From an uncultured Lachnospiraceae bacterium (GTDB lineage Bacteria > Bacillota > Clostridia > Lachnospirales > Lachnospiraceae), in the NCBI GenBank assembly GCA_934317005.1, contig CAKREB010000002.1, positions 1-64,000 of the forward strand: a stretch of 64,000 bases of DNA, read 5' to 3'. The notes below the pieces were generated by a model. The model was not told where the DNA came from. It worked only from the letters and a program-made list of their open reading frames with translations, and did not search any database. How positions within the stretch are numbered: the first letter of the stretch is position 1; every line of letters starts with the position of its first letter. This document shows positions 7,328 to 14,388 of this stretch, piece by piece. The translations under genes were made by a program, and so were the position numbers.

Positions 7328-7528
7328 TTATGCATCCTGTATCTCAAACAGATCCTCTACCGTCATATCAAGATATTTTGCCAGACGCAGGCAGGTATCA
7401 ATATTCGGAATCACATTATTATGCTCAATATTAAAGATGCTCTTGCGGCACACGCCGAGTGCGACCGCAAGGTCATCCTGACTGAGATGTTTTTCTTTGC
7501 GTATTTCCGAGATATTGTTTGTTACCAT
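7328..7528 (-). CDS. XRE family regulator
   Basis: A 66-residue protein that is almost only a Cro/CI-type HTH: ISEIRKEKHLSQDDLAVALG, then CRKSIFNIEHNNVIPNIDTCLRLAKYL, ending MTVEDLFEIQ. The ATG at 7528 is preceded by GGAGGG on the minus strand; the longer reading frame lacks a site. Such short XRE proteins usually repress neighbouring operons in mobile elements. It is separate from the S24 repressor upstream, which is read in the same direction. Confidence 0.75.
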   Translation of the reverse strand: MVTNNISEIRKEKHLSQDDLAVALGVCRKSIFNIEHNNVIPNIDTCLRLAKYLDMTVEDLFEIQDA

Positions 7529-7657
7529 ATAGCGCCCTCCATACTGATCATAAGTGGAAATCATTTCCGTGAAATAGTGCTGAGCCGGATAAGAAGAAAG
7601 ATCGGACTCAGACACTGTCTTTATTATATTCTATATGTTGTCCTATAAACAGGACTA

Positions 7658-8359
7658 TCAGCATACTACTTTTCCAAAAATCTTAAAACTGTTATTTTTC
7701 GTGATATAGATTGGATCATATTTCTGATTCAGGGAGACAAGGAAGGTTCCCGCTCTGCTGCAATCCAGCTTTTTGCAGTAGGCATTTCCATCGAGATAGA
7801 AGATGCCGATCTCTCCTGATTCCAGTTCTTCCGTCTGCTGTACCCACACGATCTGTCCGTTGATATAGCGGGGTTCCATACTGTCACCGTGGATTCGGAT
7901 ACCAAAATCTGCTTCCGGTGCGACTTCGTTTCCGACTTCGATCATTTCAAAGTTATCGCTGTCAAGAAATTCTCCGGTTCCGGCAGAGGCAGGAAGATCA
8001 AACAGTCTGATTTCCCGGTAAGAGGGAAGGACGGAAGTATCTTCTCTGGCATAATCTCCGGATTTGATCAGCAGATCTATGTATTCTTTCGCTTTTTGAA
8101 TGCCTTCTTCGTTTAATTCGCTGAACGGATTATCCGGCGTATATTCTCCGATGAATGTATCGTAAATATTTGTAATGCCGAGAATCTTGCAGAGTGCCAG
8201 AAACTGTGTGGCGTTCGGCTGGGTAACATTGCGTTCCCAGGAACTGATCGCTGCATGATTCATAGAATATCCAAACTGTTTCAGTTCTTTATTTACATCG
8301 GGTTGTGTCAACCCAAGTTCTTTTCGACGATCCTGTAATATCTTTCCGATTGAGTTCAT
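7658..8359 (-). CDS. CI/LexA-type repressor with S24 autoprotease domain
   Basis: Residues 1-60 form an XRE HTH (LTQPDVNKELKQFG, then YSMNHAAISSWERN). A linker and a C-terminal S24 peptidase domain follow. A self-cleavage site fits Ala126-Gly127 in PASAGTG, with Ser160 in HGDSMEP and Lys196 in AYCKKL as the catalytic pair. Such repressors cleave themselves on RecA activation and free their operons. The ATG at 8359 has GGAGGCG upstream. The gene is divergent from a Y-family polymerase across a 200 bp region with a palindromic operator. It is a good candidate for the switch that links the element to DNA damage. Confidence 0.85.
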   Translation of the reverse strand: MNSIGKILQDRRKELGLTQPDVNKELKQFGYSMNHAAISSWERNVTQPNATQFLALCKILGITNIYDTFIGEYTPDNPFSELNEEGIQKAKEYIDLLIKSGDYAREDTSVLPSYREIRLFDLPASAGTGEFLDSDNFEMIEVGNEVAPEADFGIRIHGDSMEPRYINGQIVWVQQTEELESGEIGIFYLDGNAYCKKLDCSRAGTFLVSLNQKYDPIYITKNNSFKIFGKVVC

Positions 8360-8402
8360 TTTATCGCCTCCGTAAGAGTGTTTTTGTCTGTTTTCTGTAT
8401 AT

Positions 8403-8431
8403 ACTATATACAATCCCTCATGAAAAATCAA
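8403..8431 (-). promoter_or_regulatory. Promoter of the S24 repressor gene
   Basis: On the minus strand TTGATT (8431-8426) and TATAGT (8408-8403) are spaced by 17 bp. It faces away from the polymerase promoter, with the operator region between them. Confidence 0.55.
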
Positions 8432-8437
8432 TGTAAA

Positions 8438-8498
8438 AATCATTTTTATGATGAAATGTGTAATATTTTACACTTGAAATGATGATAAAAATGATTTA
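8438..8498. promoter_or_regulatory. Symmetrical operator region between S24 repressor and polymerase genes
   Basis: A perfect palindrome GTGTAATATTTTACAC lies at 8458-8473. AAATCATTTTTAT on its left (8438-8450) and ATAAAAATGATTT on its right form an outer inverted repeat. The right arm overlaps the polymerase promoter, so binding of the repressor should shut it. Confidence 0.65.
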
Positions 8499-8532
8499 TA
8501 CTGACGACATAGAAAAAACAGAACAAATGTTC
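8474..8532 (+). promoter_or_regulatory. Promoter and LexA-type SOS box of the Y-family polymerase gene
   Basis: TTGAAA (8474-8479) and TATACT (8497-8502) are spaced by 17 bp. GAACAAATGTTC at 8521-8532 fits the Gram-positive LexA box GAAC-N4-GTTC and would lie at the start of transcription. Control by host LexA as well as by the element repressor is inferred. Confidence 0.7.
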
Positions 8533-8556
8533 TTCTTTGGATTGGAGAGATTGATT

Positions 8557-9804
8557 ATGGCAGACAGAACAGTGCTTCATGTGGATATGAATTGTTTCTA
8601 TGCCAGCGTGGAGATGTTACATCGTCCGCAGATGAGGAATGTGCCGATGGCAGTAGGCGGTGATCCACAGGCAAGACATGGAATCGTATTGACAGCGAAT
8701 TATCTGGCGAAGCGGCAGGGAGTGAAGACTGGTATGGCACTCTGGCAGGCAAGACAGGTTTGCCCGGATATTCAATTTGTTCCACCGAGAATGGACTTGT
8801 ATCTACGTTTTTCTAGGATGGCACATGAAATCTATCAGGAATATACAGACCTTTGGGAACCATACGGCTGCGATGAGGTCTGGATGGATGTGTCAGGAAG
8901 CTGTTCCCTTATGGGAGATGGGCTTACAATTGCTCAGGATATCAGTCGCAGAATTAAGTCAGAGTTAGGTCTTACCGTAAGTATCGGTGTATCTTACAAC
9001 AAGATCTTTGCGAAGCTGGGCTCTGATTATAAGAAACCCGATGCGATTACGACGATGGGCAGAGAGGAATATCGGACGAAGGCTTGGCCGCTTCCGGTGG
9101 GTGATCTTTTATATGTAGGAAAGTCTACCGAGAGGAAGCTGCAAAGCATGGGCATCCGTACCATTGGTGAGCTGGCGCAGATGGAGGAAAAGTATCTGAA
9201 ATCCCGGTTTGGTAAGATCGGGCTGGTACTTCATTCTTTTGCGAATGGCTGGGATGATTCTCCGGTTAAGAGGGAACATACCCATGCCCCGATCAAGTCC
9301 ATAGGAAACAGCACAACGACTCCGAGAGATCTGGAGACGGATGAAGATGTGAAGATCATCCTGTATGTTTTGGCAGAAAGTGTCGCTGCCAGACTGCGGG
9401 AGAATGGCTTTAAGTGCCATGTAGTGGAAATATCCGTCCGCGACAACGCACTACATCATTTTACGAGACAGCATAAGATAGACAGACCGACGAACATCAC
9501 ATCGGAGATTGCACAGGAAGCCTATCGCATTTTCAGAGCAACATATCAATGGGAAAAACCAATCCGCAGTCTTGGTGTCAGAGGAGCAGAATTAACACTG
9601 GATCATGCATACGAGCAGCTTGACATATTCTGTGACTATACCCACCGGGAAAAGCAGGAGAAAGCAGATGCTGCGGTGGATGAGATTCGGAAAAGGTTTG
9701 GATATTTCAGTATTCAACGGGGACTGATGTATCAGGATAAGCTGTTATCCTCTTTGGATGCAAAAGGTTCCCACACGGTACATCCGCAAGGATATTTTAG
9801 TTAA
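8557..9804 (+). CDS. Y-family translesion DNA polymerase (DinB/UmuC type)
   Basis: An error-prone polymerase of 415 residues that bypasses damaged template bases. The motifs are visible: VLHVDMNCFYASVEMLHRP (first metal-binding Asp and steric region), PYGCDEVWMDVSG (acidic pair), SIGVSYNKIFAKLGSDYKKPD, the helix-hairpin-helix LQSMGIRTIGELAQM and a little-finger domain from about residue 240. Length and motifs fit the UmuC/DinB group found on Firmicutes elements. The ATG at 8557 with GGAGAGA before it starts at the fold, unlike the ATG at 8479. A LexA-type box lies 25 bp upstream and the S24 repressor is divergent, so expression should follow DNA damage. It is followed by a small partner gene. 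Confidence 0.9.
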   Translation: MADRTVLHVDMNCFYASVEMLHRPQMRNVPMAVGGDPQARHGIVLTANYLAKRQGVKTGMALWQARQVCPDIQFVPPRMDLYLRFSRMAHEIYQEYTDLWEPYGCDEVWMDVSGSCSLMGDGLTIAQDISRRIKSELGLTVSIGVSYNKIFAKLGSDYKKPDAITTMGREEYRTKAWPLPVGDLLYVGKSTERKLQSMGIRTIGELAQMEEKYLKSRFGKIGLVLHSFANGWDDSPVKREHTHAPIKSIGNSTTTPRDLETDEDVKIILYVLAESVAARLRENGFKCHVVEISVRDNALHHFTRQHKIDRPTNITSEIAQEAYRIFRATYQWEKPIRSLGVRGAELTLDHAYEQLDIFCDYTHREKQEKADAAVDEIRKRFGYFSIQRGLMYQDKLLSSLDAKGSHTVHPQGYFS

Positions 9805-9821
9805 GAATAGGAGGCAGTTCT

Positions 9822-10067
9822 TTGAACGAAGACAAAATTTATGTAGATGTGAATGCCACATTTACCAAGGATGGAATGCTCCTTCCGAAAAGTTTTGTAT
9901 GGGAGGATGGGGTAGAGTATGAGATCAGCAAAGTGAAAGACATCCGGCGTGCAGCCAGCTTAAAGGCAGGCGGTGCCGGGATGCGATATACATGTGTCGT
10001 AGACGGAAAAGAAGTATATCTGTTCTATGAGGACAACAATATGTGGTTCATGGAGAAATCAGCTTAA
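9822..10067 (+). CDS. Small hypothetical protein after polymerase gene
   Basis: A protein of 81 residues with a TTG start and AGGAGG seven bases upstream, only 17 bp after the polymerase gene. It looks all-beta (IYVDVNATFTKDGMLLPKSF, then RYTCVVDGKEVYLFYEDNNMWF). Small proteins of this type often follow element-borne Y-family polymerases in Clostridia, in my recollection, so it may be co-regulated by the SOS box. No function is assigned. Confidence 0.7.
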   Translation: MNEDKIYVDVNATFTKDGMLLPKSFVWEDGVEYEISKVKDIRRAASLKAGGAGMRYTCVVDGKEVYLFYEDNNMWFMEKSA

Positions 10068-10251
10068 GCAGATCATGGCTTGCCATGGTCAACAGGCTTT
10101 AAGATCAGCAATGTCGGAGCGTCAGGACAGGGCGCATCGGAACTTCCGGCTCTAGTAATGGGCTTGCGAAGGTTGATTTCCCTTTCCCTTGCAAGTACAA
10201 ATGTTGCGTGTTGGTAATAGCAATTTTGTATGGTAGAGGAGTTGAACTGAA

Positions 10252-10458
10252 TTGGAGAAGAATTGGAGTACAGTGCAGTTGCATTGCAGAGAGTGTAATG
10301 TGAGGATGATGGATTATACATTGTGTCAGGACGATGACCGGATCGTCCTGCAGGGTATTACGATCAAATGCAACCGCTGCAAACGGGTAATGATGTTGAA
10401 GAAATATACAGAAGGTATGATACGGAAACGTGCCGACAAAGGTGTGTTCTGTATCTGA
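10252..10458 (+). CDS. Small zinc-ribbon protein (Com-like)
   Basis: A 68-residue, cysteine-rich protein read from a TTG start with GAGGAG about ten bases upstream. One CREC pair and one CNRC pair, 26 residues apart, form a probable zinc ribbon. The basic C-terminus (KRVMMLKKYTEGMIRKRADK) suggests nucleic acid binding. Its size and cysteine pattern resemble the Mu Com family of translational regulators and cysteine-rich KTR proteins; I am not sure which. The start is the weakest point. Confidence 0.55.
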   Translation: MEKNWSTVQLHCRECNVRMMDYTLCQDDDRIVLQGITIKCNRCKRVMMLKKYTEGMIRKRADKGVFCI

Positions 10459-10485
10459 CAGATCTGGGATCTGTTACATAGAAAC

Positions 10486-10602
10486 AAAATGACAATTAAA
10501 TGAACAGCCCACCTGATAAGGGCACATCAGCAATGATGGAAGCACCAGAGACGCAGGGGAAAGATAACCAGTAGATTAACTGGCTTTCCTTTGCGTCTTT
10601 TT
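10486..10602 (+). ncRNA. Structured RNA element, copy 1, with terminator
   Basis: The 75 bp core (10486-10560) recurs at 15223-15297 with four or five differences. It holds GCCC/GGGC (10507-10522) and a hairpin CATCA-GCAA-TGATG. In the other copy the loop is GAGA, also a GNRA tetraloop. GACGCAGGGGAAAG then pairs with CTTTCCTTTGCGTC followed by TTTTT (10550-10602), a terminator. The conserved fold with a changed but equivalent loop argues for an RNA that works as such. It lies upstream of an XRE gene, so it may be a small RNA or an attenuator. Confidence 0.65.
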
Positions 10603-10688
10603 GCGTGGATCAGGGAGCGGAAAATTTAAAGATAATTTTTCATCATATTACTTCTGGCTATCGAGATGGCTGGAAAGGGTGAAGAATT

Positions 10689-10973
10689 ATGATGATTTAC
10701 GACATGGAAGCAAGTGGAAAGAGATTAAAGGCATTAAGAAAACAGGCAGAAAAGACACAGGAGCAGGTAGCGGAGGCAGTTGGACTTGAGCCGGGAACGA
10801 TCAGCCGGATAGAGCGAGGAGCAAAGGGAATGTCGATTGATTCGCTGTTGATGTTTAGTGAAATTTATGGAGTGAGTACGGATTACATACTGAAGGGGGA
10901 CAAGGCTGTGACACCTTCTGATGCATTATTGGAAGAATTGGGGGCATTGGTGCAGAAATATAAAAATATGTAA
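10689..10973 (+). CDS. XRE family regulator
   Basis: A 94-residue protein with a Cro/CI HTH at about residues 8-65: RLKALRKQAEKTQEQVAEAVG, then LEPGTISRIERGAKGMSIDSLL, ending YGVSTDYIL. A short helical tail (LLEELGALVQKYKNM) may dimerise. It starts at 10689 or 10692 with AAAGGGTG upstream. The gene lies 87 bp after the terminator of RNA element copy 1. The second copy of that element lies upstream of another XRE gene (15715), so element and regulator type go together. Confidence 0.75.
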   Translation: MMIYDMEASGKRLKALRKQAEKTQEQVAEAVGLEPGTISRIERGAKGMSIDSLLMFSEIYGVSTDYILKGDKAVTPSDALLEELGALVQKYKNM

Positions 10974-11017
10974 GCGGGATAAATTTGATTTTGCCATTTC
11001 GTCATGCAAGTTGGTGA

Positions 11018-11045
11018 TTGCAAAGGTTATGATGTCTGATATAAT
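11018..11045 (+). promoter_or_regulatory. Promoter of array 2
   Basis: TTGCAA (11018-11023) and TATAAT (11040-11045) are spaced by 16 bp. The transcript would begin within the hairpin that follows. It is the one good promoter I see in front of the run of boundary-motif genes. Confidence 0.6.
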
Positions 11046-11047
11046 AT

Positions 11048-11080
11048 GATTTGTAACTGAGATGTAGTCAGTTACAAATC
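11048..11080 (+). repeat. Perfect inverted repeat at the head of array 2
   Basis: GATTTGTAACTGA and TCAGTTACAAATC (13 bp arms) flank a seven-base loop directly after the promoter and before the first gene. It may be an operator or a 5' hairpin; its position at the array head also fits a recombination site, which is speculation. Confidence 0.6.
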
Positions 11081-11101
11081 GGAATTTGATGAGGTGTAAT
11101 T

Positions 11102-11530
11102 ATGGTAAGAATTGCAACAGTAAATGATGCAGAGCAATTAAATATCTTAAATAACGAATTTAATGGTGAAGGTGAAACAAGCATAGATAATATTGGAAAT
11201 TCTCTTGTGAGTAATAAACAGGAGGTTGTTATCGTTGCTGATGAAGATGATATATTAGTAGGATTTGTATGTGTTCAACTTAAAAAGTCCTTCTGCTATG
11301 ATGAATATATGCCTGAAATTACGGAAGTGTATGTTAAACCGACATATAGAAATAGAGGGATTGCGAGTGAAATGATTATTTTTGCAGAAAATTATTGCAG
11401 TAAGAATTATCCACTTCATAAGTACGAACTCTTAACAGGACAAGAAAATCTTGTTGCACAATCTGTATATAATAAACTTGGTTATGTAGATGATAATGAA
11501 CTTCATTTATCAAAACGAGTTAAGAGATAG
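11102..11530 (+). CDS. GNAT family N-acetyltransferase
   Basis: A 142-residue acetyl-CoA dependent acetyltransferase. The core is clear: a VRIATVNDAEQLNILNNEF start, strand EVVIVADEDDILVGFVCVQL, then ITEVYVKPTYRNRGIASEMI with the CoA loop RNRGIA, and LTGQENLVAQSVYNKLGYVDDN, which is the usual end of small GNATs (Q-x-x-A-x-x-x-Y-x-K-L-G-Y). The layout resembles aminoglycoside 6'-acetyltransferase-like and ribosomal-protein acetyltransferase-like members; the substrate is unknown. It is the first unit of array 2, directly under its promoter, and its stop is followed by boundary motif F. Confidence 0.8.
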   Translation: MVRIATVNDAEQLNILNNEFNGEGETSIDNIGNSLVSNKQEVVIVADEDDILVGFVCVQLKKSFCYDEYMPEITEVYVKPTYRNRGIASEMIIFAENYCSKNYPLHKYELLTGQENLVAQSVYNKLGYVDDNELHLSKRVKR

Positions 11531-11572
11531 TCAAATTCAAGTTTGTTAAATTGGAAAATTGGAAGTTGTGGA
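11531..11572 (+). repeat. Array boundary motif, copy F
   Basis: TCAAATTCA, then AGTTTGTTAAATTGGAAAAT, then TGGAAGTTGTGG. The right arm GGAAGTTGTGG is intact and begins the 398 bp repeated unit; the left arm has diverged. Confidence 0.7.
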
Positions 11573-11958
11573 GGTACTTATGAAACGAGAATTAGGAATT
11601 GCTAGATGTGGTCTTGCATGTTGTTTATGCACAGAAAAAGCTGATTGTAACGGCTGTGGCTCAAATGGTTGTCCAGGTAATGATATTTGTGAGAACAAAA
11701 AATGTTCGATTACAAAGGGACTGACACATTGTTATGAGTGTGAAGAAAATTGCAGGAAAGGACTATTAAGCAAAATCAAACCGTACGCATTTACCTTATT
11801 TGCTAAAAAGTATGGGGAAGAAAAGCTCTTGGACTGTTTAGAGAGAAATGAGAAAAACGGAATTGTGTATCACAGAAATGGCATAAACGGGGATTATGAT
11901 GATTTTGATGATGTAGAACAGTTAATGGATTTTATATTGACAGGAGTGCGATAACTTC
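11561..11958 (+). repeat. 398 bp unit, copy 2 (DUF3795 gene with half motifs)
   Basis: Equal to 3563-3960 as far as I can read. The identity begins in the right arm of motif F and stops inside the left arm of motif G. The copies lie 8 kb apart in direct orientation. Confidence 0.85.
11580..11954 (+). CDS. DUF3795 cysteine-rich protein, copy 2
   Basis: The protein is identical to the product of 3582-3956 (124 residues, same cysteine pattern CGLACCLC, CNGCGSNGC, CYECEENC). The whole DNA unit is also identical, which means a very recent duplication or continuing gene conversion. Start ATG 11580 with GGAGG seven bases upstream. Here the gene sits between a GNAT gene and a DUF2441-like fragment, so the same unit has two different neighbourhoods. 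Direct repeats of this size could also let the 8 kb between them be lost. Confidence 0.8.
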   Translation: MKRELGIARCGLACCLCTEKADCNGCGSNGCPGNDICENKKCSITKGLTHCYECEENCRKGLLSKIKPYAFTLFAKKYGEEKLLDCLERNEKNGIVYHRNGINGDYDDFDDVEQLMDFILTGVR

Positions 11959-11990
11959 CAGTTTGTTGAATTAAGAAAATCGAGATTTAT
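11951..11990 (+). repeat. Array boundary motif, copy G
   Basis: ATAACTTCC, then AGTTTGTTGAATTAAGAAAA, then TCGAGATTTAT. The left arm overlaps the DUF3795 stop and the centre is the consensus; the right arm has decayed. Confidence 0.75.
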
Positions 11991-12022
11991 AGTTCTAATG
12001 TCAGTCTGCTTTGGCGGGAAAA

Positions 12023-12109
12023 ATGTTTGCATATCATGTAGTGACAGAAAGACCTATGTATATAGGGCAACATAAGGATGGGATGGCAGACTTGCATTAT
12101 AACTTGTAG
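12023..12109 (+). pseudogene. Start of a DUF2441-like gene, truncated
   Basis: An ATG at 12023 reads MFAYHVVTERPMYIGQHKDG and stops at 12107-12109 after 28 codons. The part YHVVTERPM.IGQ resembles the N-terminus of DUF2441 proteins as I remember them. The rest of such a protein is missing. It ends in ATAACTTG, a weak left arm of the boundary motif (12098-12133), so it looks like an internally deleted unit. Confidence 0.4.
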
Positions 12110-12133
12110 ACATAAAACAAAAGTGTTGGGAAG
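12098..12133 (+). repeat. Array boundary motif, weak copy H
   Basis: ATAACTTG is followed after 20 bases by AAGTGTTGGGAAG and the ribosome site of the kinase gene. Only the left arm and the spacing agree with the consensus, so this copy is doubtful. Confidence 0.35.
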
Positions 12134-12147
12134 GGAGAGGAGATATA

Positions 12148-13050
12148 ATGGATATTACAGAAGCATGTCAACTGTTTGATACTGTAATGAATGAAAAATC
12201 AAGTAGTATTGAACGATGCAGTACTGGAATAGGAAATTATGTTTTCATTGTGTCTACACATACTGCTAAATATGTTTTGAGATGTGCTACAGAGATAAAT
12301 GCGTATAATAACACTGTACACTGGTTGTCGAGATTGCAGACATGCGATATACCAATTCCAAAAGTCCTTGACGTTGGTAGATTTGAAAACTATGAATATT
12401 TGATTCTTTCTTATACTGTGGGAAAAGACATTGGTGATATTTATATTGAGTTGACGGATGGAGAGAAACAGCAGATAGCGAAGGAAGTAATGGCTATTCA
12501 AAAAAAGGTGTCCATGTTAAAGGAAGATGTTGCTCTGGAATGGAATTGGAATTCATTTGTGGATGAGATGCTTAATCGTTCATATGAATATATTTCCTCT
12601 AATGGCTATTTTGCAGTATCAAAGGTAGATAAACTCAGGCTCCTAAAAAAGAAATTGCAAGGGTATATTTCCTCAATAAAGCCAATTCCTTACCTCGATG
12701 ATATTAGTACAAAGAATCTTTTGATAAGTGATGGTCATGTATCGGGGGTAATTGATATTGATTGGCTTGGATTTGGAGATGTTCTTACTTTTGTAGCAAT
12801 GACAAAAGTAGCTTTGCTAAATATGGAACTTGATACGAAATACGTTGATTACTTGCTCGAAGAACTACATCCAAATGCAGACCAATATAAAGCATTTATT
12901 TTTTATTGCTTACTATTCTGTGTAGACTTTATGGGAGAAAGAGGAACCCGCTTCCTCGATAAAATAATTCCCGTAAACCAGAAAATAATAGATAGACTTA
13001 ATATAATTTATGATGAATTAATGACTCAATGGGAAGAATGTAATCGATGA
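12148..13050 (+). CDS. APH-like phosphotransferase family protein
   Basis: A 300-residue protein of the aminoglycoside phosphotransferase/choline kinase fold. The ATP-binding lobe covers about 1-95 (GIGNYVFIVSTHTAKYVLRC with the conserved Lys; hinge LILSYTVGKDIGD). The catalytic loop reads PYLDDISTKNLLISDG, where Asp and Asn stand at the HxD-x4-N positions although the usual His-Gly-Asp is replaced. The metal-binding IDIDWLGFGD follows. It may inactivate an antibiotic or phosphorylate another small molecule; the substrate cannot be read. GAGGAG precedes the ATG. It is the largest unit of array 2. Confidence 0.7.
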   Translation: MDITEACQLFDTVMNEKSSSIERCSTGIGNYVFIVSTHTAKYVLRCATEINAYNNTVHWLSRLQTCDIPIPKVLDVGRFENYEYLILSYTVGKDIGDIYIELTDGEKQQIAKEVMAIQKKVSMLKEDVALEWNWNSFVDEMLNRSYEYISSNGYFAVSKVDKLRLLKKKLQGYISSIKPIPYLDDISTKNLLISDGHVSGVIDIDWLGFGDVLTFVAMTKVALLNMELDTKYVDYLLEELHPNADQYKAFIFYCLLFCVDFMGERGTRFLDKIIPVNQKIIDRLNIIYDELMTQWEECNR

Positions 13051-13233
13051 TGAATTTAAAATTTTCTATATAAAGAAATTACATACGGCATATGGATTTG
13101 TCCATGATGGTAATTTTATGATATACAAACTATAAGAAGCTGTATATGTATAATAAAAGTAGCATAATTGCAACCGGCAATACATTGGCTTGATTGCAGT
13201 ATTGATGTACGATGATTTTGGAGGTGATTAGAA

Positions 13234-13905
13234 ATGATTTTTTCAGAAAAGCTACAATTGATTCGTAAGAATAAAGGATTGACGCAAGAAGAGCTGGCAG
13301 AAAAATTATCAGTATCAAGGCAAGCGGTAGCAAAATGGGAGGCAGGACAGGTGTATCCTGAGATTGCTAATCTCATTCAGATTAGCAATTTGTTTAATGT
13401 GACAGTAGACTATTTAGTGCGAGATCAGGAATGCATGATTAATTGTGTGGATGCGTCAGATGAGAACATTGAACAGTTAATACAATTTAGGCTTGAAGCT
13501 AATGTAAATACATATGCTGCATATGCAAATGAGACAGAGCCAACCAGACTTGGTTCACATGATTTTACCTACAGCAATGGCTCATATTCATATCATGATA
13601 CATATGTTGGAGGAGAGCAATTTGCTGGGGAAGAAGTGATATGGTATAAAGGAAAAGTACAATACGCAATGAACTATGCTGGAAGAATAATTGGTCAGCA
13701 GTTCAATAGTGATTTTTTAAAGGAAGCGCTTAGAAATGCAGATAGAAAAATGCCGTGCAGAGGACCAGAATATTACCAGTCAGGGGAGTATATATATAAA
13801 TGCAATATCGAGGGGGACTTTACATGGTTTCAAGGCTACGAAGAAATCTATTGCAACAATGAAATGGTATATGAGTGCTATCTTCATGGTGGATTGATGA
13901 AATAG
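13234..13905 (+). CDS. XRE HTH plus DUF5680 protein
   Basis: Residues 1-66 form an XRE HTH (LQLIRKNKGLTQEELAEKLS, then VSRQAVAKWEAGQVYPEIANLI). Residues 75-223 match DUF5680: RLGSHDFTYSNGSYSYHDTY, then GGEQFAGEEVIWYKGK, MNYAGRIIGQQF and a final GDFTWFQGYEEIYCNNEMVYEC. Such proteins are taken as regulators with a ligand or protein-binding tail. GGAGGTG precedes the ATG. A TATAAT lies about 90 bp upstream (near 13147), so this unit may have its own promoter, unlike its neighbours. The stop is followed by motif I. Confidence 0.7.
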   Translation: MIFSEKLQLIRKNKGLTQEELAEKLSVSRQAVAKWEAGQVYPEIANLIQISNLFNVTVDYLVRDQECMINCVDASDENIEQLIQFRLEANVNTYAAYANETEPTRLGSHDFTYSNGSYSYHDTYVGGEQFAGEEVIWYKGKVQYAMNYAGRIIGQQFNSDFLKEALRNADRKMPCRGPEYYQSGEYIYKCNIEGDFTWFQGYEEIYCNNEMVYECYLHGGLMK

Positions 13906-13949
13906 AAAATTTCCAGTTTGGCGGACTAATGATATCATAATTTTGGAGG
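13906..13949 (+). repeat. Array boundary motif, diverged copy I
   Basis: AAATTTCC, then AGTTTGGCGGACTAATGATA, then TCATAATTTTGGAGG. The arms AAATTTCC and the AGTTTG block agree with the consensus; the rest differs. It lies right after the DUF5680 stop. Confidence 0.5.
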
Positions 13950-13960
13950 ATATTTAATCA

Positions 13961-14353
13961 ATGGATAAGAAATGGCAAGAATTGTATGATGCAGCAAAAC
14001 AGGTATTAAAGCCATGAGATGTTTCTAAAATTATTGCGGCAGGAGGAGTTTCTGCAGCAGTAGAATCTGTCTCAGGCAAAATATATGTTGGAGTGTGTGT
14101 AGATATGGCATGTACATTAGGCGTATGTGCTGAGAGAAACGCAATTTTCAATAAGATTACAAACGGTGAAGATTCCATTAAACGAGTAATTGCTATTGAT
14201 AGAGCTGGAAAAGCCATTCCACCTTGTGGGGCTTGCAGAGAATTTATGACACAGTTAATGCCAGAAGAATACAAAACTATTGAGATAATGATGGATTATG
14301 AAAATGAGCGGATAGTTACTCTTGGCGATTTAACACCAGAATGGTGGATATAA
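13961..14353 (+). pseudogene. Cytidine deaminase-like gene with an in-frame TGA
   Basis: From ATG 13961 (GGAGG upstream) the frame is open for 18 codons and meets TGA at 14015-14017. It then runs without a break to TAA at 14351. The joined product has the zinc-dependent deaminase signatures CAERNAI (His is replaced by CAE, as in small cytidine/blasticidin deaminases) and PPCGACREFM, and ends GDLTPEWWI. Relatives as I recall them have Arg at the stop position, so one CGA to TGA change explains it. Translation restart at 14093 would lack the first strands. It is either a fresh nonsense mutation or a read-through case; I favour the first. Confidence 0.75.
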
Positions 14354-14388
14354 TCATTTTATGAAATCAGAAATTTGGAGGTTTGATG

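Noticed and set aside
8479..8556. Upstream ATG of the polymerase gene
   Set aside because: It would start inside the promoter and SOS box region; the ATG at 8557 has a ribosome site and begins at the conserved fold.
10073..10321. Minus-strand frame of 82 codons over the zinc-ribbon gene
   Set aside because: No ribosome site on that strand; the plus-strand gene has a metal-binding pattern. The gap 10073-10251 stays unexplained.
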